Source: Nostoc sp. NMS7
Lineage (GTDB): Bacteria; Cyanobacteriota; Cyanobacteriia; Cyanobacteriales; Nostocaceae
Length of the DNA: 64,000 nucleotides
Assembly (NCBI RefSeq): GCF_017115085.1
Contig: NZ_JABXKJ010000247.1
Span: forward strand, 1 to 64,000
Direction of reading: 5' to 3'
Shown here piece by piece: positions 49,328 to 58,365 of the stretch. A program made the position numbers and the translations under genes. Position 1 is the stretch's first letter; every line of letters begins with the position of its first letter. The notes under the pieces are model-generated. The model saw only the letters and a list, made by a program, of their open reading frames with translations, made no database searches and had not been told where the DNA came from.

Positions 49328-50254
49328 ATGACTAAATTAATTGTGATTTGTGGGGCGACAGCAACAGGTAAGTCGGGTTTGGCTTTGGCTTTGGCGATGC
49401 GGTTGGGTTCTGTAATTCTCAGTGCTGATTCTCGTCAAGTTTACCGTGAGTTTGATATTGGAACGGCAAAACCAACTGTGGCTGAACAAAAATTGGTGCC
49501 GCACTATTTAATAGATATCTGCGATCCAACAGACATGATGACAGTAGCAGACTATCAACAACAAGCACAAGCCTTAATTAATTCTCCTTCATCTCCCCCA
49601 CTTCTAATGGTTGGTGGCACGGGTTTATACATCCGTTCCATTGTTCAAGGGATGAAAATTCCTCGAGTCGCACCGCAAATAGAATTGCGATCGCAGCTTG
49701 AATCTCTCGGTCAATCTCAACTATACGCAATGTTACAACAAGTTGATCCGGTTGCTGTACAAAAGATTCATGCTAATGACTCAGTGCGGACTTTAAGAGC
49801 ATTAGAGGTATATTATGTCACTGGTCATCCCATTTCGGAACAGCAAGGGGAGAATCCGCCAAATTATCCGATTTTGCAAATTGGTTTGGATTGCGATGTT
49901 GGCAAGTTGGGCGATGTCTCCGACGGGCTACGTCTACGTATTCAACAGCGTACTGAGGAAATGATAGCAGATGGGTTGGTCGCTGAGGTGGAGTATCTTT
50001 GTCAAAAATATGGCGCTGATTTGTCTTTGTTAAATACTTTGGGTTATCAAGAAATTAAGCAATATTTGGCTGGGGATATTTCCTTAGATGAAGCGAAAGA
50101 ATTAACAATTTTGCATACACGGCAATTTGCCAAACGACAACGTACTTGGTTTCGAGCATATCCACAAATTGAATGGTTTGATGCGGATGAACCTGATTTA
50201 TTAGAGAAAGTTTGGCAGCGGATAAATGAGTTTATGAGTTGGACAAGTTCGTGA
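49328..50254 (+). CDS. miaA: tRNA dimethylallyltransferase
   Basis: Adds dimethylallyl to A37 of tRNAs that read codons starting with U; cytosolic, 308 residues. P-loop GATATGKSGLA, SADSRQVYREFDIGTAKPT, VGGTGLYIRSIVQG and FAKRQRTWFR are all conserved. Between residues about 195 and 204 it has extra GDVSDGLRLR, encoded by the 29-bp dispersed repeat; relatives read more directly into the RIxQRTxxM helix. The repeat keeps the frame, so the enzyme is probably functional with a loop extension. Confidence 0.95.
   Translation: MTKLIVICGATATGKSGLALALAMRLGSVILSADSRQVYREFDIGTAKPTVAEQKLVPHYLIDICDPTDMMTVADYQQQAQALINSPSSPPLLMVGGTGLYIRSIVQGMKIPRVAPQIELRSQLESLGQSQLYAMLQQVDPVAVQKIHANDSVRTLRALEVYYVTGHPISEQQGENPPNYPILQIGLDCDVGKLGDVSDGLRLRIQQRTEEMIADGLVAEVEYLCQKYGADLSLLNTLGYQEIKQYLAGDISLDEAKELTILHTRQFAKRQRTWFRAYPQIEWFDADEPDLLEKVWQRINEFMSWTSS
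49911..49939. repeat. 29-bp dispersed repeat inside miaA
   Basis: GCGATGTCTCCGACGGGC then TACGTCTACG, the reverse complement (with about three changes) of the intergenic repeats at 22914 and 57559. It is used as coding sequence. Confidence 0.75.
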
Positions 50255-50310
50255 GAATTTTTTTGCTCATGCAAAGACGCAAAAAACTTTACGTCTTTAC
50301 AGCGAGTGTC

Positions 50311-50465
50311 TTATAAAGTGTCGGGATCTACGCCCATAGCCCGTAGCCTATCTGCTAGTAATTGGGTACGTTGTTCTGCTTGTTCAGCACGTTGTCGTTC
50401 CTGTTCAGCACGTTCATCCCCAGTCAGCAAAACAGTACCATCTTGGTAGCACCAGCGTAACCTAA
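50311..50465 (-). pseudogene. Uma2 family nuclease, C-terminal coiled-coil remnant
   Basis: Reads LRWCYQDGTVLLTGDERAEQERQRAEQAEQRTQLLADRLRAMGVDPD, the characteristic end of long Uma2 (DUF820) proteins with a C-terminal coiled coil. The N-terminal nuclease domain is missing; the frame further up (to 50658) has no similarity. Second Uma2 remnant in the window (see 24791-24988). Confidence 0.68.
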
Positions 50466-50616
50466 GCAAGCAATAACAGTGTGTCACCCAGGACACCATT
50501 GGCTTGCAGAACTTCATCCTAGCTAAAGATGAGTGCGATCGCCTTTTACTCCCCCCTAAGCTGCTATTCTTGCAACAATAGTAAATACAGCCATCAACAG
50601 CAGCCTGCAAAATGCC

Positions 50617-50982
50617 ATGACAGACACCGCAGTTAGCATTTCTCTCGCCGATATCCAAACCCTTGAGCAGTTATACACCTTCCGAGAGCGCACCGAAGTT
50701 TTAGAATTTCTGGATAAACATCCGTTTCTCATTCCCGTGCTGCTAGAAGCACCTGAGAAAATTCGCCACTACTTCCCTGACTCTCAGCTATTTCTGGAAG
50801 TTGTTCCAGATCCAGAAATCATCGACTACGTGCTGCTGGTATTATCTATTTTGATGAAGCTTGACCCTGATGATGCGATCGCAAGACAAAAACAAATGGA
50901 TCTGGATTGGTGGTTAAATAGTACAACACACGAGGTACGAAGTCAGTTCATTACGCTTTTAGAATATCCAGATGAGTTTTGA
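50617..50982 (+). CDS. Unknown protein, partner of a HEPN gene
   Basis: 121 residues: SLADIQTLEQLYTFRERTEVLEFLDKHPFLIPVLLEAPEKIRHYFP, then LEVVPDPEIIDYVLLVLSILMKLDPDDAI. The family is unknown to me. LxLEVVPDPE and a C-terminal acidic tail recall cyanobacterial proteins encoded just before HEPN genes. It overlaps the HEPN start by 11 bp, so the two are translated together. A role as antidote or nucleotidyl-transferase-like partner of the HEPN protein is possible but not shown. Confidence 0.6.
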   Translation: MTDTAVSISLADIQTLEQLYTFRERTEVLEFLDKHPFLIPVLLEAPEKIRHYFPDSQLFLEVVPDPEIIDYVLLVLSILMKLDPDDAIARQKQMDLDWWLNSTTHEVRSQFITLLEYPDEF

Positions 50983-51349
50983 TTGGTTTGAGTATCTTAA
51001 AGTAGCTATAGAGCTAGCAGGTGCTGCAACTACTTCTGCCAATCAAGAAGCTAAGTTTTGTGCGGCCATCAGTCGAGCGTACTATGCACCTTTTATCGAA
51101 GCACGAAACTACCTGCGCGATCAAGAAGGGCATTCAATTCCGACAACAGGTAATGCTCATAAGTATGTCAGTGACCAATTTGATATTAGTCCCGAACCAC
51201 AGCGTCAATTGTTAGCAAAAGAATTAGCAAAGTTACGACTTTATCGCAATCAAGCAGATTATGTAGATAAATTTCCTGGATTAGCTGGTATTACGTTAAT
51301 GGCTTTAAATTCATCTGAGGAAGTAATTTTAATTTTAAGCAACCTGTAA
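50972..51349 (+). CDS. HEPN-domain protein
   Basis: 125-residue helical protein. FCAAISRAYYAPFIEARNYL and LYRNQADYVDKFPG match HEPN folds (also seen in the C-terminal half of MNT-HEPN pairs). The catalytic R-x(4-6)-H of ribonucleolytic HEPNs is replaced by RNQADY, so an active RNase is uncertain. It overlaps the preceding gene by 11 bp. Such pairs in cyanobacteria are suspected toxin-antitoxin or defence modules. Confidence 0.68.
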   Translation: MSFDWFEYLKVAIELAGAATTSANQEAKFCAAISRAYYAPFIEARNYLRDQEGHSIPTTGNAHKYVSDQFDISPEPQRQLLAKELAKLRLYRNQADYVDKFPGLAGITLMALNSSEEVILILSNL

Positions 51350-51375
51350 ACATCTACCTTGAACTTTAAAAAACT

Positions 51376-52848
51376 ATGCTTACCCAAGATAAAAAACAAC
51401 TCAACTGGAAACCCATTATCAAAGCATTCGAGGCTGTCCTTGGTAAAAATGGTGTGGTGCAACGCCGCGAAGAACTTATTACTTATGAATGCGATGGTTT
51501 AACTGGCTATCGCCAACGTCCGGCTGTGGTGGTGTTACCCAGAACTACAGAACAAGTTGCCCAAGTGGTGAAGATATGCAATCAGTATTCTATCCCCTTC
51601 ATCGCACGCGGTTCTGGTACTGGTCTATCTGGCGGTGCTTTGCCAGTGATAGACTCTGTTTTAATTGTCACTTCCTTAATGCGGCAAATCCTCAGCATTG
51701 ATTTGGAAAATAAACGGGCAATTGTTCAACCAGGGGTGATTAATAGTTGGGTAACACAAGCAGTTAGTGGTGCTGGTTTTTACTACGCTCCTGATCCATC
51801 TAGTCAAATTATCTGCTCTATTGGCGGTAACATTGCCGAAAATTCTGGTGGCGTACATTGTCTCAAGTATGGCGTCACTACTAACCACGTTTTAGGATTA
51901 AAAATTGTCACGCCGGAAGGGGAAATTATCGATTTAGGGGGACAAATTCCAGAAATGCCTGGTTATGATTTAACAGGTGTGTTTGTTGGTTCTGAAGGCA
52001 CTTTAGGAATTGCCACAGAAATTACTTTGCGAATTCTCAAAAGTCCAGAATCAATTTGTGTGCTGTTAGCAGATTTTACTAGTATTGAAGCTGCTGGAGC
52101 AACTGTTTCTGATATCATCAGCGCCGGAATTATTCCTGGTGGTATGGAAATGATGGATAATTTTAGCATCAATGCAGTTGAAGATGTTGTAGCAACTAAT
52201 TGTTATCCCCGCGATGCTACTGCTATTTTACTAATAGAAATTGACGGTTTAGAAGTGGAAGTTGCAGGGAATAAACAGCGAATTACGAAAATTTGTAAAA
52301 AAAATGGTGCGCGTAATGTCACTTCTGCTACTGACCCAGAAACCCGATTGAAATTATGGAAAGGACGCAAAGCAGCTTTTGCGGCGGCTGGACATTTAAG
52401 CCCAAATTATTATGTACAAGACGGTGTAATTCCTCGTACTCAGTTGCCTTATGTTCTGCACGAGATTGAGGCATTAAGTCAACAATACGGTTATCGTGTT
52501 GCTAATGTATTTCATGCTGGCGATGGCAATCTTCATCCGCTAATTCTTTTTGATAATTCTGTGCCTGGAGCATTAGAGCAAGTAGAAGAAATGGGTGGAA
52601 AAATTCTCAAACTTTGTGTCCAAGTCGGTGGTAGCATTTCTGGTGAACACGGCATTGGTGCAGAGAAAAAGTGCTATATGCCACAGATGTTTAGCGAAGT
52701 TGATTTAGAAACTATGCAATGGGTGCGGCAAGTTTTTAATCCTAAAGGATTAGCAAATCCTGAAAAGATATTCCCCACACCACGAACTTGTGGTGAAGCA
52801 GCAAATGCATCGGCACTTAAGCAATTTGAAGGTGTGGAAAGATTTTAA
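51376..52848 (+). CDS. glcD: Glycolate oxidase/dehydrogenase FAD subunit GlcD
   Basis: FAD-linked subunit of 490 residues. FIARGSGTGLSGGALP binds FAD pyrophosphate, VGSEGTLGIATEITLRIL continues the FAD_binding_4 domain, and the C-terminal FAD-oxidase domain has ANVFHAGDGNLHPLILF and GGSISGEHGIGAEK. It oxidises glycolate to glyoxylate in photorespiration. The partner subunits glcE and glcF are not next to it. It starts 26 bp after the HEPN gene, possibly read through from it. Confidence 0.92.
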   Translation: MLTQDKKQLNWKPIIKAFEAVLGKNGVVQRREELITYECDGLTGYRQRPAVVVLPRTTEQVAQVVKICNQYSIPFIARGSGTGLSGGALPVIDSVLIVTSLMRQILSIDLENKRAIVQPGVINSWVTQAVSGAGFYYAPDPSSQIICSIGGNIAENSGGVHCLKYGVTTNHVLGLKIVTPEGEIIDLGGQIPEMPGYDLTGVFVGSEGTLGIATEITLRILKSPESICVLLADFTSIEAAGATVSDIISAGIIPGGMEMMDNFSINAVEDVVATNCYPRDATAILLIEIDGLEVEVAGNKQRITKICKKNGARNVTSATDPETRLKLWKGRKAAFAAAGHLSPNYYVQDGVIPRTQLPYVLHEIEALSQQYGYRVANVFHAGDGNLHPLILFDNSVPGALEQVEEMGGKILKLCVQVGGSISGEHGIGAEKKCYMPQMFSEVDLETMQWVRQVFNPKGLANPEKIFPTPRTCGEAANASALKQFEGVERF

Positions 52849-52875
52849 TTTTCCGCAAAGCTGCATTTGTAGCTC

Positions 52876-52990
52876 CTCTCGTTCCCTGGCTCTGCCAGGG
52901 AATGCACTTCATTGAGGCAGAGCCTCAAGTTTAGTATAGGAGGCAGAGCCTCAATGAGAGGCATTCCCAGCCGGAGGCTAGGAACGAGAG
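52876..52990. mobile_element. CTCGTTCCC element, third copy (115 bp)
   Basis: Bounded by CTCTCGTTCC / GGAACGAGAG. Two inverted GAGGCAGAGCCTC motifs lie inside. Same structure as 23283-23403, with divergent interior. It follows glcD and might serve as its terminator. Confidence 0.68.
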
Positions 52991-53204
52991 TTTGAGGGGT
53001 GCGCTTAATGTAGGGATGTGGGGAAACTACGCACATCATAGCGTCTTGTATTTCACAGAATTAAAAATAGCGATAATTGTCTGCTAAGGCACATTTATTA
53101 ATTTACATCTTGGCATAAAATCATCATTTCTTTACATCATCCGGAGGGTTACAACTTTATTTTGTAGTTATATATATTCCGATCGCACTAGGTAATGCTT
53201 ACAA

Positions 53205-54443
53205 ATGAATCGGGTTGCTCGCCGTAGTGTTTCTTACTTGCTGTGTTTGGGATTAGTAGTCGCTTTAACAGTTTTTTCACTCTCTTCACTGCCAGTTTAT
53301 TCCCAAAAAACAAGTCCTTTAACTACAGAAATTCGCGGTGTTTGGCTGACTAATGTTGCTAGTGGTGTACTATTTATTCCTTGGGGTATTAACCGGGCTG
53401 TCAATCAATTATCGGCTCTTAACTTTAATACAATTTATCCTGTAGTTTGGAACCGGGGACATACTTTTTATAAAAGTGCTTTAGCTAAAACTGCTACAGG
53501 CTCTGATACTCAACCTTTCCTCAACTTTATGCACGGTGGACAGGATGTTTTAGCAAAAATAGTGACACTTGCTAAAAATAAAGATTTGAAAGTCATTCCC
53601 TGGTTTGAATACGGGTTCATGACGCCCCATTATTCACAATTAGCAAGGCGTTATCCTGAATGGTTAACAATTGGGCAAGAAGGTATAAACTCTATTCAAG
53701 ATGCTCCACCGGAAGAAATCAATAATCTTTTGGTGAGTAAACAGGCTTGGTTGAATCCCTTACATCCAGAAGTCCAAGAGTTTATTCAAGGGCTAATTTT
53801 GGAAGTAGTCAGGGATTACGATGTGGATGGGATTCAACTTGATGACCATTTTGGAATGCCTGTACAGTTTGGCTACGATCGCTTCACTATTGAACTATAC
53901 CAGCAAGAACACCAAGGCAAAAGTCCCCCTAATGATCCTTTTAACTCAAAATGGATGCGTTGGCGGGCAGACAAAATTACTGATTTCATGGCAGAAATTT
54001 ATCAAGCTGTCAAGGCAGTTAAACCCAATGTCAGAATATCTTTATCTCCTAACTATCAAGCTTTTGCCTATAAATACTATTTGCAAGATTGGGAAAGTTG
54101 GGTAAAAAAAGGTTTAGTTAATGAGTTAATTTTACAGGTATATCGAAATGAAAAAAAGTCTTTTATCGCTAAACTGGAACAACCATCTGTGAAATTGGCT
54201 CAAAGTCTAATTCCTGTAGGTATTGGTATATCAACGGGAACGGTAGGTAATCCTGTGAAAATTGCCCAAGTTCGAGAACAAGTTCAGGTAGTGCGCGATC
54301 GCAATTTTAATGGTATCTCTTTTTTCTACTGGGAGAGTCTGTGGGGTTACATTGTACCTGAATCACCTCAACAGCGACGCAAAGCTTTTTTTGAGATGTT
54401 TAATCCTAAAACTGTCAGACTATTACACCCAAAGAAACTTTGA
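53205..54443 (+). CDS. Exported GHL10/DUF187-type glycosyl hydrolase-like protein
   Basis: 412 residues. A signal peptide (SVSYLLCLGLVVALTVFSLSSLPVYS) precedes a TIM-barrel of the family-10-like glycosyl hydrolases (YngK/DUF187): ITEIRGVWLTNVASG-type start, FNTIYPVVWNRG, VIPWFEYGFM, DYDVDGIQLDDHFGMP, and FYWESLWGY near the end. DGIQLDDHF carries the putative catalytic acid pair. It likely acts on polysaccharide or peptidoglycan-linked sugars outside the cytoplasm; the substrate is unknown. It is translationally coupled to the following membrane protein (TGATG). Confidence 0.85.
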   Translation: MNRVARRSVSYLLCLGLVVALTVFSLSSLPVYSQKTSPLTTEIRGVWLTNVASGVLFIPWGINRAVNQLSALNFNTIYPVVWNRGHTFYKSALAKTATGSDTQPFLNFMHGGQDVLAKIVTLAKNKDLKVIPWFEYGFMTPHYSQLARRYPEWLTIGQEGINSIQDAPPEEINNLLVSKQAWLNPLHPEVQEFIQGLILEVVRDYDVDGIQLDDHFGMPVQFGYDRFTIELYQQEHQGKSPPNDPFNSKWMRWRADKITDFMAEIYQAVKAVKPNVRISLSPNYQAFAYKYYLQDWESWVKKGLVNELILQVYRNEKKSFIAKLEQPSVKLAQSLIPVGIGISTGTVGNPVKIAQVREQVQVVRDRNFNGISFFYWESLWGYIVPESPQQRRKAFFEMFNPKTVRLLHPKKL

Positions 54444-55009
54444 TGCGATTCGCGCCTAGAAATACTAGATTTGGCTTGACATTGCTGTGGACTTTAGCTA
54501 CTTTTGGCGGTTTTTTATTGAGTTTACTCTTAATTGAAGTCGGCGAAAAGCCAGATATCGGGCTAGTAGAAGCAGCTATTGGCGGATTTGTAATCGCACT
54601 TCTTCAAGGCTGTCTTCTCAAACAACCTATATTTTGTATTAGGTGGATTTTGTCAAGTCTTTTGGGTTGGAGTATGATCACTGCGATCGGTATTGGTGCG
54701 GTGGGTTGGATTGTACCTAGCACTCAGATTTTTCCCCTGAGAATCCTGTCTGGGGCGGTTTATGGTGCCCTTGGCGGCTTTGGGATTGGATTGGCACAAT
54801 GGTTAGCAATTCCCCAGGCGGTGGTGGCGTGGCGATGGATATTTGTCTCTACGGCAAGTTGGGCTATTGCTGTCCCTGTGGGTTCTGTTGTCGGGATGAT
54901 CTTGCACCGCTTGACGCAGTTATTCTTAGGCGAAGTCATCGGATTAGCTATGACTTGGCTGCTGGTTGGTATTCTCACAGGAATGAATGCTCACAAATTG
55001 CGCTCGTAA
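54443..55009 (+). CDS. Integral membrane protein, unknown
   Basis: 188 residues from the ATG at 54443, overlapping the stop of the glycosidase gene. About five hydrophobic segments (LTLLWTLATFGGFLLSLLLI, VEAAIGGFVIALLQGCLL, LSSLLGWSMITAIGIGAVGW, ISGAVYGALGGFGIGLAQWLAI-like, FVSTASWAIAVPVGSVVGM) with conserved-looking Gly. I recognise no family. Translational coupling suggests joint action with the preceding exported enzyme. Confidence 0.65.
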   Translation: MRFAPRNTRFGLTLLWTLATFGGFLLSLLLIEVGEKPDIGLVEAAIGGFVIALLQGCLLKQPIFCIRWILSSLLGWSMITAIGIGAVGWIVPSTQIFPLRILSGAVYGALGGFGIGLAQWLAIPQAVVAWRWIFVSTASWAIAVPVGSVVGMILHRLTQLFLGEVIGLAMTWLLVGILTGMNAHKLRS

Positions 55010-55341
55010 CTTCCCACTCCTTTTATTAAGAATTATAAATTTAATTGGTGTTTAGTGACGATTCCACTTAGATATATGCAAGAATCTTAAAAAATTGTTA
55101 AAAACCAATTTTAGTAAGTTTGCCCTAATCTGCAAATGTATTTTCGCCTTGAAAAAGCAGGATTTGTTAAGCTGACTCCTACTTAGCTTTCCTAGATTTC
55201 TGATCAGAAGTAGAGAAAGATCCAAATTTCGATGAGCAATAGCTCAGAAAACTTTGCTATAGGCGCTAAAGTGCATCTACTAGAAACGTAACTACAAGAG
55301 AGCGCCTAGAAGAGTCAGTAATACTAGACAGGGACTCTCCC
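55010..55341. other. Intergenic, nothing recognised
   Basis: Leader region of the GAF histidine kinase gene. No repeat, hairpin with T-run or RNA gene recognised. Confidence 0.45.
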
Positions 55342-57219
55342 ATGAATATAAATCCAGTGGAATCAACTATAGAGTTGACAAAATTATCACCTCCTCAGAT
55401 TCTCTTTGGCACAGAAGTAGATGATCAAAGTACAGAACAAGCAGTTGGACTCCAGGTTGAACGAGATCATCTGCTAGAAGCGATCGCTAGACGGATTCAC
55501 CAATCTGTAGAATTAGAGTCAATTCTGCATCAGACAACAAAAGAACTCCGCCAGTTTTTGAATTGCGATCGCGTGCTAATTTATCGCTTCCAGGCTGATG
55601 GTAGTGGAGTAATCATTACTGAATCAACTGTAACTGCCAGTAATCCACTGTTGGGAAAAAACATCACCGATCCCTGCTTGAGTCGCAAACATCGAGAACA
55701 CTACGGACGAGGTTGCATTCAAGTTGTCGAAGATATTTATGCAGCTGGCTTGCATTCTTGCTATATAGATTTTCTGGCATCTTTGCAGGTGAGAGCCAAT
55801 CTAGTCGTATCAATTTTTAAAGAGCAAGATATTTGGGGGCTATTAATTGCCCAGCATTGCCACCAACCGCGTCAATGGCAGCAAACGGAAACTGATTTGC
55901 TCAAGCAGTTGGCAACTCAAATCGGCATTGGTGTGCAACAGGCAGAACTTCGTCAGCAGATTCAGGATCTCAAAGCAAAATTGGAGTTGCAAAAACAAAA
56001 ACAGAGCAATCAGTTGCAGCAGGTGCGATTTGAAGCCTTGGTGCGACGTATGACAGAACAAATCCGCGACAGTTTGGATCAAACTCAGGTGTTGCAGACA
56101 GTAACTCAGGAATTAGCAGAGTTACTGAACCTTGATCGTTGTCAAATCGAACTCTATAGCAGTTGCCAAACTCTGGTTACTATTACCTACGGATACAGCA
56201 GGAAGCTACCCCTTTGTCAAGGATTGACCAGAGAGATTGCAGACCATCTGGAAATTTATCAACCCCTGTTACAAAAACAACCATTGCAATTTTTGGAAAT
56301 TGTGCCGGGATGGGAACCAAAGTTGTTAGTTATGTCCCAAACGGTTTGTCCAATTTTCGATACTCAAGGGATTTTGGGAAATATTTGGTTGACAAGAGCG
56401 ACACAAGAAGCATTTGATCAACTTGAAATTGAGCTAGTGCAGCAGATAGCAAATGAATGTGCGATCGCCATTCGGCAAGCGGAGTTTTCCGAACAAACCC
56501 AGGCACAGGTAAAAGAATTAGAAAAAGGCGATCGGCTCAAAAACCAATTTCTCAGAACCCTGTCCCAAGAACTGCGGACACCAATAACTAGCATCAGCCT
56601 TGCAGTCCAAACACTCGAAAGTGTCCTCACACCAGAGGAGATATCAAATATAGAAATAGTTCCGCAGCTTTTGCAGATTCTGCATAACGAGTGTGGGCGA
56701 GAAAACAAATTAATTAACGATCTACTCACACTTACATATCTCGAAGCCGAACCCGAACCCCCAACTTTGATTGCCATTGACTTACAAAGTTGGCTTCATC
56801 CCATTGTCGAGTCTTTTCGAGACCTCACCAACTGCCAGCGACAAAAGTTAAATCTGAGGGTTGATCAGGCGCTGCCGCCTTTGGAGACAGATATCACCGA
56901 TTTTGAGCGGATTGTCACCGAACTGCTTAACCATGCCTGCAAATACACCCCAGCAGGCGAATCGATCAGAGTCTCTGCTCACCTAACAGGAAATGCAGTA
57001 GAGCTTAATATTACCAATTCGGGAATAGAGCTTACCAGCAATGAACTATCACGGATATTTGAGCCTTTCTATCACCTTGACAAACATGATCCTTGGAAAC
57101 ATAGCGGCACTGGACTGGAATTGGCATTAGTGCAGAAAATGGTCAGACATTTAGGCGGCTCAATTTATGTCAAGAGTGCAATAGGTCAAACCACCTTCAC
57201 CGTTAAATTTCCCCTTTAA
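55342..57219 (+). CDS. GAF-GAF sensor histidine kinase with degenerate catalytic residues
   Basis: 625 residues. Two GAF domains (about 60-200 and 240-385) flank a coiled coil; the first reads NCDRVLIYRFQADGSGVI and LHSCYIDFLASLQVRANLVVSIF, resembling cyanobacteriochrome-type GAFs but with Cys-Tyr instead of Cys-His. The kinase part begins at LSQELRTPITSISLA: the usual H of SHELRTP is Gln409. In the ATPase domain the N-box Asn is His531 (LLNHACKYTP) and the G1 Asp is Asn559 (ITNSGIEL). The G2 part (GTGLELALVQK) is kept. It probably cannot autophosphorylate and may act as a pseudokinase or scaffold. Confidence 0.9.
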   Translation: MNINPVESTIELTKLSPPQILFGTEVDDQSTEQAVGLQVERDHLLEAIARRIHQSVELESILHQTTKELRQFLNCDRVLIYRFQADGSGVIITESTVTASNPLLGKNITDPCLSRKHREHYGRGCIQVVEDIYAAGLHSCYIDFLASLQVRANLVVSIFKEQDIWGLLIAQHCHQPRQWQQTETDLLKQLATQIGIGVQQAELRQQIQDLKAKLELQKQKQSNQLQQVRFEALVRRMTEQIRDSLDQTQVLQTVTQELAELLNLDRCQIELYSSCQTLVTITYGYSRKLPLCQGLTREIADHLEIYQPLLQKQPLQFLEIVPGWEPKLLVMSQTVCPIFDTQGILGNIWLTRATQEAFDQLEIELVQQIANECAIAIRQAEFSEQTQAQVKELEKGDRLKNQFLRTLSQELRTPITSISLAVQTLESVLTPEEISNIEIVPQLLQILHNECGRENKLINDLLTLTYLEAEPEPPTLIAIDLQSWLHPIVESFRDLTNCQRQKLNLRVDQALPPLETDITDFERIVTELLNHACKYTPAGESIRVSAHLTGNAVELNITNSGIELTSNELSRIFEPFYHLDKHDPWKHSGTGLELALVQKMVRHLGGSIYVKSAIGQTTFTVKFPL

Positions 57220-57282
57220 TTTCTTTTTTGGGCGCGGCACTAGCAAATCTGTGAGAAGTTGTGCTATGCTGATTAATCGTGC

Positions 57283-57595
<313 letters not shown>

Positions 57596-57900
57596 TCAGG
57601 GTTTTACACGTTGCCCAGTGAAAGTGAACCTTCCCGCTACTGGGGCATAATCATTAAGCGGATTTGCTTTTATATTGAAGATGCGAAGTGTCGCTGTTGC
57701 CTGCACTGTCCCAGTTTTCGGCTCAAACTTTGCCTGAAAATCGCCTCTGCCAATGGAAGCGGGTAATGTCGCTGTTTGGTAATTAAAGTTGAGTGTTGCT
57801 GCAACCTTGGAAATAAAATTCCCGTTTATATCACAGTTTGGGCATTCGTTACGAACAAAACAGCAGATGTTAGGAATGAAGTTGTTGTAGTTACCACAGC
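57596..57900 (-). pseudogene. 3' fragment of an unknown gene without start
   Basis: An open frame of about 100 codons ends in TGA at 57596-57598 but has no ATG, GTG or TTG that would open it. It reads CFVRNECPNCDINGNFISK, then TLPASIGRGDFQAKFEPKTG and ATLRIFNIKANPLNDYAP. This is coherent, beta-rich protein-like sequence with CPNC, perhaps from a structural or phage-tail-like protein. The 5' end runs into the 84-bp tandem array, which introduces a stop. I recognise no family. It seems to be the broken tail of a gene. Confidence 0.45.
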
Positions 57901-58132
57901 TTGTCTATTTGTAGCAAACGCTGATGTTGCCGTGACCACAGCTTAAGTAAAACTTATCAATAAACTTGTTGTCGTTACCCCAGCTTGCTTATTTGTTGCA
58001 AACGCTTATGTTCTCGTTATCACAATTTAAGTAAAACTTATCAATAAACTTGTTGTCGTTACCACAGCTTGTCTATTTGTAGCAAATGCTGATGTTGTCG
58101 TTACCACAGCTTAAATAAAACTTATTAATAAA
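57881..58132. repeat. 84-bp tandem array, three units
   Basis: Units start at 57881, 57965 and 58049, each beginning (C/G)TTGTTGTCGTTACC and ending AACTTATCAATAAA-like. The period is exactly 84 = 4 x 21 bp. In each, TACCACAGCTT recurs twice, showing that the unit itself arose from shorter repeats. It borders the broken gene at 57596. Confidence 0.85.
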
Positions 58133-58365
58133 GAGTACAAAATACTTGCTTGCCCTAAAATGGCAGTGGCAACGATGAGCATATTTTAAAACGATAAGCA
58201 AATAGCGATGTGTACGACCAACTACGCCTACGCCCAATTTGACTGCATACTGAAGCGTTTCTAACGAGACAGGCAAGATTTCACAGCCTTCTCCCAATTC
58301 TTCAATTATATTTTGTTAAACCCTTGGGTTAAACTATTGCTACACCCTAAAATTTTTAATTCATT

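Noticed and set aside
55342-57219. Cyanobacteriochrome photoreceptor
   Set aside because: The first GAF has Cys-Tyr (HSCYIDFL) instead of Cys-His, so bilin binding is not supported from sequence alone.
57881-58132. CRISPR array or repeat-coding gene
   Set aside because: Period of 84 bp without spacer variability; translation in the best frame meets a stop in each unit.
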